Shown: piece after piece, positions 10,075 to 20,049 of the stretch
Numbering within the stretch: position 1 is the stretch's first letter
Layout of the letters: each line of letters starts with the position of its first letter
Assembly: GCF_019457475.1 (NCBI RefSeq)
Contig: NZ_CP080413.1
Coordinates: forward strand, 3,596,001-3,660,000
Direction of reading: 5' to 3'
DNA length: 64,000 bases
DNA from: Shewanella acanthi
Lineage (GTDB): Bacteria; Pseudomonadota; Gammaproteobacteria; Enterobacterales; Shewanellaceae
Notes under the pieces: model-generated
The model's input: the letters and a program-made list of their open reading frames with translations, nothing else
The model's database searches: none
Told to the model about the DNA's origin: nothing
Position numbers and translations under genes: made by a program

Positions 10075-11201
10075 TGATGCACCTCTACTGGTACTGGCGG
10101 TTTTTGAGTGGTTGGCGCTGAGGATGTTTCAGTTGCATTAGCGGCATTTGATGCATTCACAGGTTTTGTCGTATTAGTAGGTTTGACGGGGTTATTACCC
10201 TGAGCACTGCTGCCTGATTGAGCATTACCCACTTGAGAACTGCTAGTTGTGCCCTGTGCGTTATTTCCGGTGGTATTTGGCTTAGCGGTTCCATTTGCAG
10301 GCTCCGTTGCCATCGATTCAAGCTCATTCGATTCGGCAGGATGGTCCGCCGCTGGCACCGGAATTTGATTTGGCAAAGTGACACCAGAATCAGGTGCAGG
10401 CCAAATTAACAATAAATAGCGGATACGATCCAAAGCAGCTAGAGGCTGCGCCGTAACACGCGCATAGCTTTGACCATCTTCGGTCTGCACTTCAATCACA
10501 CGGGCAACGGGATAACCTTCGGGAAAGCGGTTGCCTAATCCCGAAGTCACCAATAGGTCTCCGACTTTGATATCGGTGCTCTTGGCCACATAGCGCAGCT
10601 CAATTTGGTCCAGCTCACCAGTGCCATTGGCGACTAAACGCACATCGTTACGGGTGATCCGCACGGGTAAACCGTGGGACACATCCGAAAGCAATAGCAC
10701 TCGGCTGGTGACTTCACTCACCTGCACGACTTGCCCAACTACGCCTTGGGCATCCACCACAGGTTGACCAACAAATACACCACTGCGACTACCATGGTTC
10801 AGCACCACATAGTGATGGGAAGGCTCGCTCGCCACCTCTAAGACTTCGGCCACCATCTTGCGAGAATCTTGATAGGCGGGCGATCCCAACAGGGCTCGCA
10901 GACGCTCGTTTTCCTGACGCAGATGTTCGAAGCGTTGTAGACGCTCACTCATTAACAGTTGTTGTCTTAGCAGTTCCTTGTTTTGCAACGCAAGCATATT
11001 GCGGGTTGCCAGACTCTCAGAGGACCAATCGAGAATAATACTCGGCACACTCGCGAGGTATTGAACAGGACTTAGGGCAGAGGCAAGGGATTCACGGGCA
11101 GGTTCGAGGCGGTGATTAGCCACGAGCAAAATCACCGACAAAATAATTGCCAGTGTTAAACGAAATTGGTTCGAAATACCGCGAACAAAAATTGGCTTCA
11201 T
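10071..11201 (-). CDS. mreC: Rod shape-determining protein MreC
   Basis: 376-residue periplasmic elongasome protein. It has one N-terminal membrane helix (about residues 12-28), a coiled coil (about 60-110) and the twin beta-barrel MreC domain (about 115-270), which binds PBP2 and MreB/MreD in the family. The last 100 residues are a disordered Asn/Thr/Ser/Ala/Pro tail. Such tails vary among gammaproteobacteria and this one is long. It lies 44 bases after mreB and overlaps mreD. Confidence 0.94.
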   Translation of the reverse strand: MKPIFVRGISNQFRLTLAIILSVILLVANHRLEPARESLASALSPVQYLASVPSIILDWSSESLATRNMLALQNKELLRQQLLMSERLQRFEHLRQENERLRALLGSPAYQDSRKMVAEVLEVASEPSHHYVVLNHGSRSGVFVGQPVVDAQGVVGQVVQVSEVTSRVLLLSDVSHGLPVRITRNDVRLVANGTGELDQIELRYVAKSTDIKVGDLLVTSGLGNRFPEGYPVARVIEVQTEDGQSYARVTAQPLAALDRIRYLLLIWPAPDSGVTLPNQIPVPAADHPAESNELESMATEPANGTAKPNTTGNNAQGTTSSSQVGNAQSGSSAQGNNPVKPTNTTKPVNASNAANATETSSAPTTQKPPVPVEVHQ

Positions 11202-11245
11202 AGGAAAGCTCGGGCGGCGATTAACCGCCCTTTACCGAAGTGAGA

Positions 11246-12371
<1,126 letters not shown>

Positions 12372-12637
12372 AGACCATAGAGGTTAACATTCGCTAATGG
12401 AGTGTTTTTTTTTCAAATGTAACTCAAAAAAACAGTATTTAATCGAAATCTCCGCAATATCGATGAAAATTCCAACAGTTAAATTTTGAACCGCATACAA
12501 ATAAATAACATCTAAACAACAATTTGTTCGCCCTAACAACGGGGATTTATGGCGACAATTCCACAACAAATTAGTCTCAATCCAAAGACAAAACCTAACT
12601 GTAAAAAGTGATGTTCAGACCATAAAAATCATGCTGA
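12372..12637. other. AT-rich gap between mshQ end and the mreB promoter
   Basis: Together with the promoter region this makes a 342-base gene-free stretch. It is AT-rich with long A runs and could hold further mreB promoters. I see no strong terminator for mshQ, no conserved reading frame and no RNA gene. Confidence 0.4.
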
Positions 12638-15610
12638 TTAATTGACCTCACGCCAATATATAATTCGGTCGTGACCGCGGTAACGGCCAAAAAACGCACT
12701 TGCTCTTGGATCGAATAACTGGATTGGCTCTGTACCTGTCCAATTCCAGTACCATTCCAGCCATTCTGGCACATCCAAGGGCGCAGTCACCTGACCACGA
12801 TAGAGGGTTCCCGATGTTGCGTTCGTACGCCAAAGTAAAGTGAGTTCACCGCCGATATAGCGAGTGACGCCAGCCCCAACAGCGCGACTAACACTCTGAC
12901 CTGTTATAAGATCTGGATCGAAGGCATAGCCGAGTAAAGCATTATCCACTTGAGATCCCAGAGGATAATCCGCGATGGTACAACTATCATCGCTGCTTAA
13001 TGTCCAGATGCTACCATTCCAGTACTCGGCTCGGCTCGGCATGGTCAATAGCTCTGTCTCTGGGCCATAGGTGTTATCCATCACCACTCGGCCATGGCGC
13101 AATTTTTGGGTACTTATCCGCTTAGCATTACAACTACTACAGGCGCCCGCAGTGGCGGCATCCATATCGGGCGAATTGATAGTGGAGTTAATACCATTAG
13201 GCAAAGGATCGTTATCCGCTAATTGCACACCAATATCGAGGGCCTCGAAGGGACCATCTTTAAAGAGAGTGGTCGCAGCAACCGGTGCCACTCGACTGAA
13301 GGTCACTGTTGTATCTATGTCAGCAATTCCCTTAACCCAACTGTCGTTGGTCATTGACAACGCGCTGAGGCGAGAGGAAAGTTCGACCCCATTGTCATTA
13401 TTCTCCGCCACAAGCACCGCTGTGCCGAGGGCAAAATCCCCAAAGTAATTTTGGGTCACATTCCCAAAGAGATTTAAGGCACTCAGTGTCATCATCACAG
13501 GAAAAGGTTGGTCCATGTAGCTAAATACACTGCTGCAGGCCGGCGTTATCGCTGCATCTGTTAACCCAAAACTCGCAGGAACAAAACGGCCGATATTGGC
13601 CGAATAACTTAACGGAATATCTAAACTACTGGGCGCACCTAAGTAATTGGCACTCGCCAGAGCCGAGATTTGAAACACGCCGACTTCACTAATGGATTGA
13701 TTGGTGATGGTATTGAGATTATCACTGGCCGAGGCATGACTGTAACTCGTCCTGCCAAGCACGCCATCAACACCGCCATTGGCGGTAGTTGGCGCAATGA
13801 CATGGCTTGCGAGGGTCACATTGGTATCAATAAAATTTGGCGTGATAAGATTACCAGTGCAGAAATCATTGTCGGTATCCGACTGCCAAGCAACGGCCTG
13901 CACTGTCATATCAAAGAGTTGTCCTGCTTGTCGGAATACCTTGCAACTCATATCAGCACTGAGACAATAAGCAGTAATGTCAGATGGTTTAACGCACAGC
14001 CCGGCTGGTACGCTGACAAATTGATCAGAACCTGTCATCACAAGCCCGGCATCCTCAGCCGTGCCATCGTACCGAGCATCGAGTTGAACCTTGCCCGCAT
14101 CGGGATAATTCACCTCAATCGATGCCACGCCATTAGTAAACTTCAGTGGAATTAAGGTTCTAGCGGCTATGTCTTTTCCAATCCTCGTCCCTGTTGCCGT
14201 GCCGGTCGCATCCCTGACGGTGAGTGATTGTTGCCAAGCACTTGGTATTGAAGATGGCGAGATATAGCTACTCCAAAACCCCACATTTTTGGTCGCATCG
14301 GCAAATGCGGGAACGCATTCTAGCGTCGAGTCAGATTTTCGCACCGCAGACACTGACACTGTGGTCGATTTATTCGCCCTTTTATCTGGCACATCGAAAA
14401 TAAAGCCACTCTCGGCAAAGGCTAAGGTACAGGCTGCAGTCGACAATGCACCCGAACCACTACGGCACAAGGTTGCTGAGGTTGCGGCAGGACTTGCGCT
14501 CGATACATTGACAGTAATAGGTGTCACCACATTGTGGCGAAGGTCGACACTCGCAGTACCATTCACAAAAGTCACTGTGCTTGTTGATGTCGTAGTGCCA
14601 GGCAAATACCAACCACCGTTAGTCACCGGATTGGGGGATAAATTAGCACTAAAGGTATCAGTATATAGCGAACTACAGTTAGCATCGGTGCAGGCGCGTA
14701 GCTGCATGCTTTCGGCCTTGCAGGTCAATGGTGAAGAAGAGTAATCAATTTCAAAATGATCGAGTAGTGGCGCGGCCGGCTGCTGATCATTAACACTACC
14801 ACTACTGATAAATAAGTAACGACTGGTCACACGACCATTTATTGTCGAACCGTTATTAATACTAATCCTTTCATTACTATAAACATAACCATTGAGTAAT
14901 GCCCCACTATCTAGCTCGACATTGCCATATGCAACGATGAGCGCATTATTTGTGAGTGCTTCATTGAGTTTACCGCCATTAAAAAGGGCGGTTTGCTTAG
15001 TAAATATTCTCACATTCCCAAGTAATACAATATTGCCACCAGAATTCAGGGTAAAGGAATCGACCCAATAATCCCCAGCAGTTAATACCAGTGTCACTCC
15101 ACTACCAATATTTATCTTACTAAAACGATATTCGGTTTGTGTCGGTGACATCGACAGCGTACAGGTTATATACAACTCAAGGGTATCAAATTGATTTTTT
15201 CCATCGGCACCAATGACGCTAGGGATACAGGTCGTAATGCTTCCCCCTGCTTTACTACTGTTAAGGAAATTCGGTTCATCATAACCACGCAGATCGAATC
15301 CGGTAATAGTACAACGACGTTTCCCCCCTGAGCCGTCATCACAACTTGACGTAGAAAGACTTCCACTGTTAGTGGAGCAGTAATTTAGCGCCTGTCCACC
15401 AGTGCCATTGATGATCCCATCCCCATATATTTCAAGTTGAGGTGCCGTGATTTTATGGCAATTATCATTGTTATTATCGTGATGCCCTTGAGCGACCTTA
15501 GGAAAGAAAACATTGAGATCAAAAGGTTGAATCGACACCGCATAAACAGGCAATACCAGCAGTCCCGCCAGCAAAAATGAAACAATACGTAATGCCAATC
15601 TAATTCCCAC
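12638..15610 (-). CDS. mshQ: MSHA biogenesis protein MshQ (large exported protein)
   Basis: 990-residue last gene of the pilus cluster. The GTG at 15610 has a GAGG ribosome-binding site and opens directly into a signal peptide (GIRLALRIVSFLLAG...); a longer GTG start at 15652 is possible. Residues about 165-265 show short repeats of buried hydrophobics and Asn/Gly, as in beta-helix or bactofilin-like folds. The C-terminal two thirds fit the MshQ/DUF6701 family and contain several Cys pairs. Its position after the minor pilins and its export signal suggest a pilus-tip or surface adhesin role, which is inference. It overlaps mshP by 11 bases. Confidence 0.87.
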   Translation of the reverse strand: MGIRLALRIVSFLLAGLLVLPVYAVSIQPFDLNVFFPKVAQGHHDNNNDNCHKITAPQLEIYGDGIINGTGGQALNYCSTNSGSLSTSSCDDGSGGKRRCTITGFDLRGYDEPNFLNSSKAGGSITTCIPSVIGADGKNQFDTLELYITCTLSMSPTQTEYRFSKINIGSGVTLVLTAGDYWVDSFTLNSGGNIVLLGNVRIFTKQTALFNGGKLNEALTNNALIVAYGNVELDSGALLNGYVYSNERISINNGSTINGRVTSRYLFISSGSVNDQQPAAPLLDHFEIDYSSSPLTCKAESMQLRACTDANCSSLYTDTFSANLSPNPVTNGGWYLPGTTTSTSTVTFVNGTASVDLRHNVVTPITVNVSSASPAATSATLCRSGSGALSTAACTLAFAESGFIFDVPDKRANKSTTVSVSAVRKSDSTLECVPAFADATKNVGFWSSYISPSSIPSAWQQSLTVRDATGTATGTRIGKDIAARTLIPLKFTNGVASIEVNYPDAGKVQLDARYDGTAEDAGLVMTGSDQFVSVPAGLCVKPSDITAYCLSADMSCKVFRQAGQLFDMTVQAVAWQSDTDNDFCTGNLITPNFIDTNVTLASHVIAPTTANGGVDGVLGRTSYSHASASDNLNTITNQSISEVGVFQISALASANYLGAPSSLDIPLSYSANIGRFVPASFGLTDAAITPACSSVFSYMDQPFPVMMTLSALNLFGNVTQNYFGDFALGTAVLVAENNDNGVELSSRLSALSMTNDSWVKGIADIDTTVTFSRVAPVAATTLFKDGPFEALDIGVQLADNDPLPNGINSTINSPDMDAATAGACSSCNAKRISTQKLRHGRVVMDNTYGPETELLTMPSRAEYWNGSIWTLSSDDSCTIADYPLGSQVDNALLGYAFDPDLITGQSVSRAVGAGVTRYIGGELTLLWRTNATSGTLYRGQVTAPLDVPEWLEWYWNWTGTEPIQLFDPRASAFFGRYRGHDRIIYWREVN

Positions 15611-16070
15611 GGGCTTCGACCTCAACTTGACGGCTAACACGGATTTCGCCACTTTCGCATACCGCTAGACTGTTAATTCGATACTGGGTAAGGGTTCCAA
15701 CCAAATAAGCGTTGCAATTGATATCCACAATGCAGGCATGAAATCCCACCACATCTGGAGGCGTCCACGAGCTGGAGGCTACGCAGGAGGGCGCTCCACC
15801 ATTTAAAGGAAATAGCTGGGCTAACGCCGCATCGGCACCACTATTAGCAGCGGCTAACGCTCTTGTACCCCAGACCTCTTGGGTTAATCCTTCATCGGCA
15901 TCCTTGACGATATTGATTAGTGCCGATGCCAGTAAAAACATCACAGTAATGACGAATATCCCAATCACTAAGGTACTGCCCTGCTGATAGCGTTTTTGCC
16001 TCAACGCAGGTGCTGGAGAATTGTGGCAGATTTTGCGGGCTTTTCTGTTGAGCATTTGTTTAAGGAACAT
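15600..16070 (-). CDS. mshP: MSHA minor pilin-like protein MshP (PilX type)
   Basis: 156-residue protein with a prepilin-like N-terminus, QQGSTLVIGIFVITVMFLL, but without the Glu normally at position 5 of mature type IV pilins. This is typical of PilX/GspK-like minor subunits thought to sit at the pilus tip. The ATG at 16070 has AGGTGG ahead of it and overlaps the mshO end by 11 bases; a longer start at 16118 would lie well inside mshO. It is translationally coupled in the mshC-D-O-P-Q set. Confidence 0.87.
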   Translation of the reverse strand: MFLKQMLNRKARKICHNSPAPALRQKRYQQGSTLVIGIFVITVMFLLASALINIVKDADEGLTQEVWGTRALAAANSGADAALAQLFPLNGGAPSCVASSSWTPPDVVGFHACIVDINCNAYLVGTLTQYRINSLAVCESGEIRVSRQVEVEARGN

Positions 16071-16899
16071 TGGCCACCTGCACTTGATGTCGATACTGGA
16101 ATGTCTCGCCATTGACATTAAATCTAGGTTGTAAATGCACCATCGAATTATTAACCAGTGTAGATGGGGTTAAAATCATCGGTAAATCAGCATTATCAAC
16201 AAGATTGTTGGCAATGTTCTGCGCCATCAACACTCCCGTCCCCATCTCCGCAGGTGCGGGCTGATCCACCATTAACCCATAACCTACATAACGCTTTAGC
16301 GCCAAGCCATTGCTCACACCCTCCTCTTCAAAACAATAGCTTACCGCAGTTGAACCAAAATAGATCCGTCTCCGAGGCGAGGCTTCGGCAAAACGCATAC
16401 TGGTAAAGGTGATGGTTGACTCATTCGCGATAGTCGTTACCCCAGAGATTAATGCGCGTTTTTGCCTCGCATCGTTATAGACATCAGCAGTAATTAGCGG
16501 GTATATCCAAGTATATTGACCTGCACTAATCGTAAGCGAACCATCGCTTATCACACGCCCAGAGGTGGAGGCAGCCTCTGGTGCAATGGGCATAACGAAA
16601 TAGGTAGTACTCGCCTCAATCGGCACAAATTCGATACATTGATATCCAGCCCCCGTTGACAGCCGCAAGCTACTTGGTAAGGCTTCTCGTAAATCTCGGG
16701 TCATGCGCTCAACGGCAAAGCGACTTTGACTCAATACCTGATCGACAGAGCTGGACTCAACGAATATTCGCGTGCCAAAAATAATAAAGCTACTGACGCC
16801 CACGACCAAAATCCCCAAAATCAGCATCACTGTGACCATCTCAACTAGGGTAAACCCAAATTGGGAATGTTGAATCAATCGCTTAGTTGGCAGAGGCAT
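16060..16899 (-). CDS. mshO: MSHA minor pilin MshO
   Basis: 279-residue prepilin. The type III cleavage motif is QFG|FTLVEMV, followed by a 20-residue hydrophobic helix; Glu5 is present. The rest is a globular domain with few cysteines. The ATG at 16899 overlaps the mshD stop (TGATG) and has AAGGAG upstream; a TTG one codon earlier is unlikely. It is probably a pseudopilin that primes pilus assembly with MshC, D and P. Confidence 0.9.
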   Translation of the reverse strand: MPLPTKRLIQHSQFGFTLVEMVTVMLILGILVVGVSSFIIFGTRIFVESSSVDQVLSQSRFAVERMTRDLREALPSSLRLSTGAGYQCIEFVPIEASTTYFVMPIAPEAASTSGRVISDGSLTISAGQYTWIYPLITADVYNDARQKRALISGVTTIANESTITFTSMRFAEASPRRRIYFGSTAVSYCFEEEGVSNGLALKRYVGYGLMVDQPAPAEMGTGVLMAQNIANNLVDNADLPMILTPSTLVNNSMVHLQPRFNVNGETFQYRHQVQVANVP

Positions 16900-17435
16900 C
16901 AATAATTGCTCCTTACCATATTATAGGTAATCACTTCGGCATCGGGCGTCGTCACGCTAATGGTCACCAGTTTGGTATTGGTAACATCTGGGTTATAGGC
17001 CACAGATACATTCAACCTATAGTTGGGATAAGCCTCTGCATAAGTCTGACTCGAATCGAGCATTGTGAAGCTTTCATCGAGGCCATTGTAATCATCAATA
17101 TCGTCATAGTCGTTTCTTCCCTCACTCGACTCAGGCCCTAATACTGCCGAGCAAGGAACCCCTAATGGGCTGTCGCAGGCGGGAACGCCACCGCTTGCTC
17201 CGGTATTTTCATCGTATCGCTTACCCCAAATCTCATTCATTACCGAATGGGCAAGTTCGGCGCTGCGCACCCGCTGTAAGGTCTTCACTGCTCTATCACC
17301 TTGAGGAAAAAGCATACTCGTTAGCATCACGACAGCGATTGCAATCACCAACATGCCAATAACCAGTTCAATGAGGGTAAAACCCTGTTGCAGGTGATTT
17401 TTTAGTTCAGATTTACGGGGCAACTTAGTTGGCAT
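16899..17435 (-). CDS. mshD: MSHA minor pilin MshD
   Basis: 178-residue prepilin with cleavage motif [14 protein letters not shown] and the usual hydrophobic alpha-1 helix. Two cysteines (CDSPLGVPC) are close together and could form a small disulfide loop. It overlaps mshC by 11 bases and mshO by one base, so expression is coupled. Confidence 0.9.
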   Translation of the reverse strand: MPTKLPRKSELKNHLQQGFTLIELVIGMLVIAIAVVMLTSMLFPQGDRAVKTLQRVRSAELAHSVMNEIWGKRYDENTGASGGVPACDSPLGVPCSAVLGPESSEGRNDYDDIDDYNGLDESFTMLDSSQTYAEAYPNYRLNVSVAYNPDVTNTKLVTISVTTPDAEVITYNMVRSNY

Positions 17436-17904
17436 AAATGTAACCCTCGCTGGAAATATTGATTAGCAAGGTTTCATCGGCCATCACCTCAATGCAGTTA
17501 CCATTGCAAGCTAAGGATGTTCTGCCATAACTATCAAAATCCAGATTAAAGCTGTTTGCATGGTTAGAGATTAACGTCAAATTGGCACCGCCTTGAAAGA
17601 CCTGTGAATCGAGAGGGCTTTGAGTTCCAATACACCCCGTATTATCACGGCCATCGAATTGAATTGTTTCAAAACCATTTGCAGATACCGCAATGCGATA
17701 GCATCTATCCGTATTATTCATCGCCTTCTGCTGCACCTTGCGCATCTCGGCCATAAATTCATTTCTCAGACTATAGGCACTGTAGGATGAAGGGGAAAAA
17801 AAGCGCGGCAGCACGGTCACCGACAATATCGAAATCAGTATGATGGTGGTGACTAACTCGACCAAGGTAAAACCAAGCTGTCTTTGTTGGGGATTTCTCA
17901 GCAT
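17425..17904 (-). CDS. mshC: MSHA minor pilin MshC
   Basis: 159-residue GspH/FimT-like prepilin with motif QLG|FTLVELVTTIIL. Cysteine pairs are present (RCYRI / TGCIG and ACNGNC). It heads the mshCDOPQ series after the mshA terminator, with a heptanucleotide tandem repeat starting 22 bases upstream of its start codon. Confidence 0.9.
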   Translation of the reverse strand: MLRNPQQRQLGFTLVELVTTIILISILSVTVLPRFFSPSSYSAYSLRNEFMAEMRKVQQKAMNNTDRCYRIAVSANGFETIQFDGRDNTGCIGTQSPLDSQVFQGGANLTLISNHANSFNLDFDSYGRTSLACNGNCIEVMADETLLINISSEGYIYAN

Positions 17905-17925
17905 CGTCCGCTTTCGCCGTAGATG

Positions 17926-18086
17926 TAGGTTCTAGGTTCTAGGTTCTAGGTTCTAGGTTCTAGGTTCTAGGTTCTAGGTTCTAGGTTCTAGGTTCTAGGT
18001 TCTAGGTTCTAGGTTCTAGGTTCTAGGTTCTAGGTTCTAGGTTCTAGGTTCTAGGTTCTAGGTTCTAGGTTCTAGGTTCTAGGTTC
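17926..18086. repeat. Tandem repeat, 23 perfect copies of a 7-bp unit (TAGGTTC)
   Basis: A continuous run of 161 bases consists of the unit TAGGTTC repeated 23 times without a mismatch. It lies between the mshA terminator and the mshC start, ending 22 bases before the mshC ATG. On the mshC sense strand the unit reads GAACCTA. It is too short and spacer-less to be a CRISPR array. Perfect copies of a short unit suggest recent expansion by replication slippage. Confidence 0.98.
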
Positions 18087-18171
18087 AGTGTCTGCCATAG
18101 TCGCGATGAAGGCAAATGCTTATTCGCATAGTCGCGTTTAATTCAAGCTATTGTATTTATTATCCTCAGTT
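18087..18171. other. Spacer with a 10-bp direct repeat between the heptamer array and mshA terminator
   Basis: CATAGTCGCG occurs twice in direct orientation (18096-18105 and 18127-18136), 31 bases apart. With the heptamer array, this makes the 308-base gap between mshC and mshA gene-free. Any promoter serving mshC independently of mshA would have to be here or inside the array; no strong -35/-10 pair is evident. Confidence 0.4.
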
Positions 18172-18200
18172 AAAAAAAAGGCCTGCTAGGCAGGCCTTTT
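18172..18200 (-). terminator. Intrinsic terminator after mshA
   Basis: On the minus strand the stem AAAAGGCCTGC / GCAGGCCTTTT with a 3-base loop runs straight into a U-rich tail. It begins 12 bases after the mshA stop and should cap the abundant major-pilin mRNA, with partial read-through needed to reach mshC. Confidence 0.85.
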
Positions 18201-18212
18201 AGTAAGTAATTT

Positions 18213-18728
18213 CTAGCAACCAGTGTCTGTTACTGTAATCGTTGGCAATACCCCGTCTTCAGCAGGTTCGTAAACTAATTTACAACTTACTGTGGAAGAT
18301 GTATCTGCAGGCGCACCACGTTGCCAAATTGTTGCTGTATTATTTGCGCCATCGGCGAGAATAATCCATTCATTAGTTCCTGATGCAGTTGGACTATTTC
18401 CAGCATCAAATTGAATATCCATACCAGCTTCTAACGCAGCAAGAGTTGCATCCATATAACCATAACGGATCCCAACATCATCCCCAGTATCCGTTGTACC
18501 GGCAATATCTACTGTTGTTACAGCAGTTTTTTCTACGCCTGCTAATGCAGCCTTTGAATACACTAGAGAGTTTGCACCTTGGATAGAAGCTTTTAATCCT
18601 TGCAATGTCGATGCCCGAGCATCGCTTTGCAGGTTAATAAACTTAGGTGCCGCTGTGACAGCAAGAATACCTAGGATAATGATCACTACGACTAACTCAA
18701 TTAAGGTAAAGCCCTGTTGTCTTTTCAT
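18213..18728 (-). CDS. mshA: MSHA major pilin MshA
   Basis: 171-residue type IVa-class prepilin: [20 protein letters not shown] with Glu5 and a long hydrophobic N-terminal helix. Two cysteines (SCKL and the last residue) can form the C-terminal D-region disulfide. It is flanked by a strong terminator downstream and a 92-base AT-rich gap upstream, which may hold its own promoter. It is the structural subunit of the mannose-sensitive haemagglutinin pilus used for surface attachment. Confidence 0.95.
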   Translation of the reverse strand: MKRQQGFTLIELVVVIIILGILAVTAAPKFINLQSDARASTLQGLKASIQGANSLVYSKAALAGVEKTAVTTVDIAGTTDTGDDVGIRYGYMDATLAALEAGMDIQFDAGNSPTASGTNEWIILADGANNTATIWQRGAPADTSSTVSCKLVYEPAEDGVLPTITVTDTGC

Positions 18729-18820
18729 AAAAAATTACCTTTTACGTGAGAACTAAATCATTTTAGCTGTTTATAAAATAAGTGACTAATTGCAAAAATA
18801 AAATAAAATTTTTTAAACTA

Positions 18821-19438
18821 TTATGGGGTAAATGGTGTTTGGGTAAAGCTTAACACTCTGCCTGTACCAGGATTATAAATCACCCCTTTAGCCCCCGAAG
18901 TCGACAGATCCGGCGCCGGTGTTGGTACCCCTGATGTTTGGTCTATCACCAGTGAAGCAACCTGATGGTAAACACACAAATCTAAACCTGCTACTGTGGC
19001 CCCTGAAATAGCAATGGCACTTCCGCCCGCACCATCAATTACCCTTACGGTATAACGTTGATTACGCGCATCCTCAGTATAGAGTACATTTCGCGGGGCA
19101 TTTTGTAGGATAGTACTGAATACTTGCTGACAACTCGCATCTGACATTGCCGTCGCATCGGTTGCACCGATTCCCGTTGGAAAACCAAAGCGGGGGTCAA
19201 GGGAAACCGAGCTTCCATCTAAAATCACAGTGCTATTTTGACGACCATCGACTTCCCACTGTGAACGAACAAAGCTAACAGCAGTCGATAAGCCCCCAGC
19301 AACGCCGTCTACACTCGCATCTTCGGCATCGTCAGTGACATTTAAAAACCGTGGAATCGCTGTCGCCGCTAAGAGACCCAATATGACGATCACGATAACG
19401 AGCTCGATCAATGAAAATCCTTTTATCTTACTTTTCAT
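18821..19438 (-). CDS. mshB: MSHA pilin-like protein MshB
   Basis: 205-residue prepilin with motif IKG|FSLIELVIVIVILG. The ATG at 19438 has GGAGAAG upstream; a start six codons earlier is less likely. It is larger than MshA and its globular domain differs. MshB relatives are counted as minor pilins that precede mshA. Two internal cysteines (ASCQQ and LDLCVY) could form a disulfide. Confidence 0.92.
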   Translation of the reverse strand: MKSKIKGFSLIELVIVIVILGLLAATAIPRFLNVTDDAEDASVDGVAGGLSTAVSFVRSQWEVDGRQNSTVILDGSSVSLDPRFGFPTGIGATDATAMSDASCQQVFSTILQNAPRNVLYTEDARNQRYTVRVIDGAGGSAIAISGATVAGLDLCVYHQVASLVIDQTSGVPTPAPDLSTSGAKGVIYNPGTGRVLSFTQTPFTP

Positions 19439-19497
19439 CAGCTTCTCCCTATCCAACCCGATTTATTCTAACAGCAAATTGATTATAAAAACGTCTA

Positions 19498-20004
19498 CTA
19501 GTTAACACTATTTAAGGAATATTTAAGCAAAATTGCCCTACCTGTATCCAGTTGATAGCTGATCTTATCCTTGGACTCAACCCGAAATACACAGCTGTTT
19601 TCATTCGAATAATACTCTGCGATTGGCGCGCCACGCTTCATTTCGCCACCCATAAGTTGCTGCCAAAGTACCTGGCACCCCTCTGAATCCATCGATTTAG
19701 GCTGTGGCCAGCCTAAACGATTAAAAGGGACTAAAGATGGCGCCTCAACACTTGACTCAGCAAACTGTTCCCAATCCAGCGCCATTTGCTGTGGCTTACC
19801 TAAGGATAACCATTGCGAACGCACCATCGTCAGCACATTAAGCAGACGCGTATGTTCAAGTTCCATATTTCTAGCCGCCATTTGTGGCACCGCCGAGAAA
19901 TACTTCACGCCAATAAACGCCAACATTAACAGCAGCACAGTGATTGTCACCATACGCCCAAATATTCTTAAGAGATCACTATCGGCCTTTTGCTGGCTCT
20001 GCAT
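19498..20004 (-). CDS. mshF: MSHA biogenesis protein MshF
   Basis: 168-residue bitopic protein with one N-terminal membrane helix (about residues 15-35). The first 70 residues imitate a pilin N-terminus but lack a prepilin peptidase motif. Position (mshG-F-B-A) and size match MshF. Its function is undefined; it may be an assembly accessory of the inner-membrane platform. Confidence 0.85.
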   Translation of the reverse strand: MQSQQKADSDLLRIFGRMVTITVLLLMLAFIGVKYFSAVPQMAARNMELEHTRLLNVLTMVRSQWLSLGKPQQMALDWEQFAESSVEAPSLVPFNRLGWPQPKSMDSEGCQVLWQQLMGGEMKRGAPIAEYYSNENSCVFRVESKDKISYQLDTGRAILLKYSLNSVN

Positions 20005-20049
20005 CTACTGACTTTCCTTTTGGGTCATCGACGCCCACTTAACGCTACG

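Noticed and set aside
12384..12569. 61-codon minus-strand frame upstream of mreB
   Set aside because: No ribosome-binding site, Cys/Lys-rich random-looking composition, and AT-rich non-coding context.
13670..14155. 161-codon plus-strand frame inside mshQ
   Set aside because: Antisense to MshQ with no signal, motif or ribosome-binding site.
17926..18086. Possible CRISPR array
   Set aside because: The unit is 7 bases with no spacers and no cas genes nearby; it is a simple tandem repeat.
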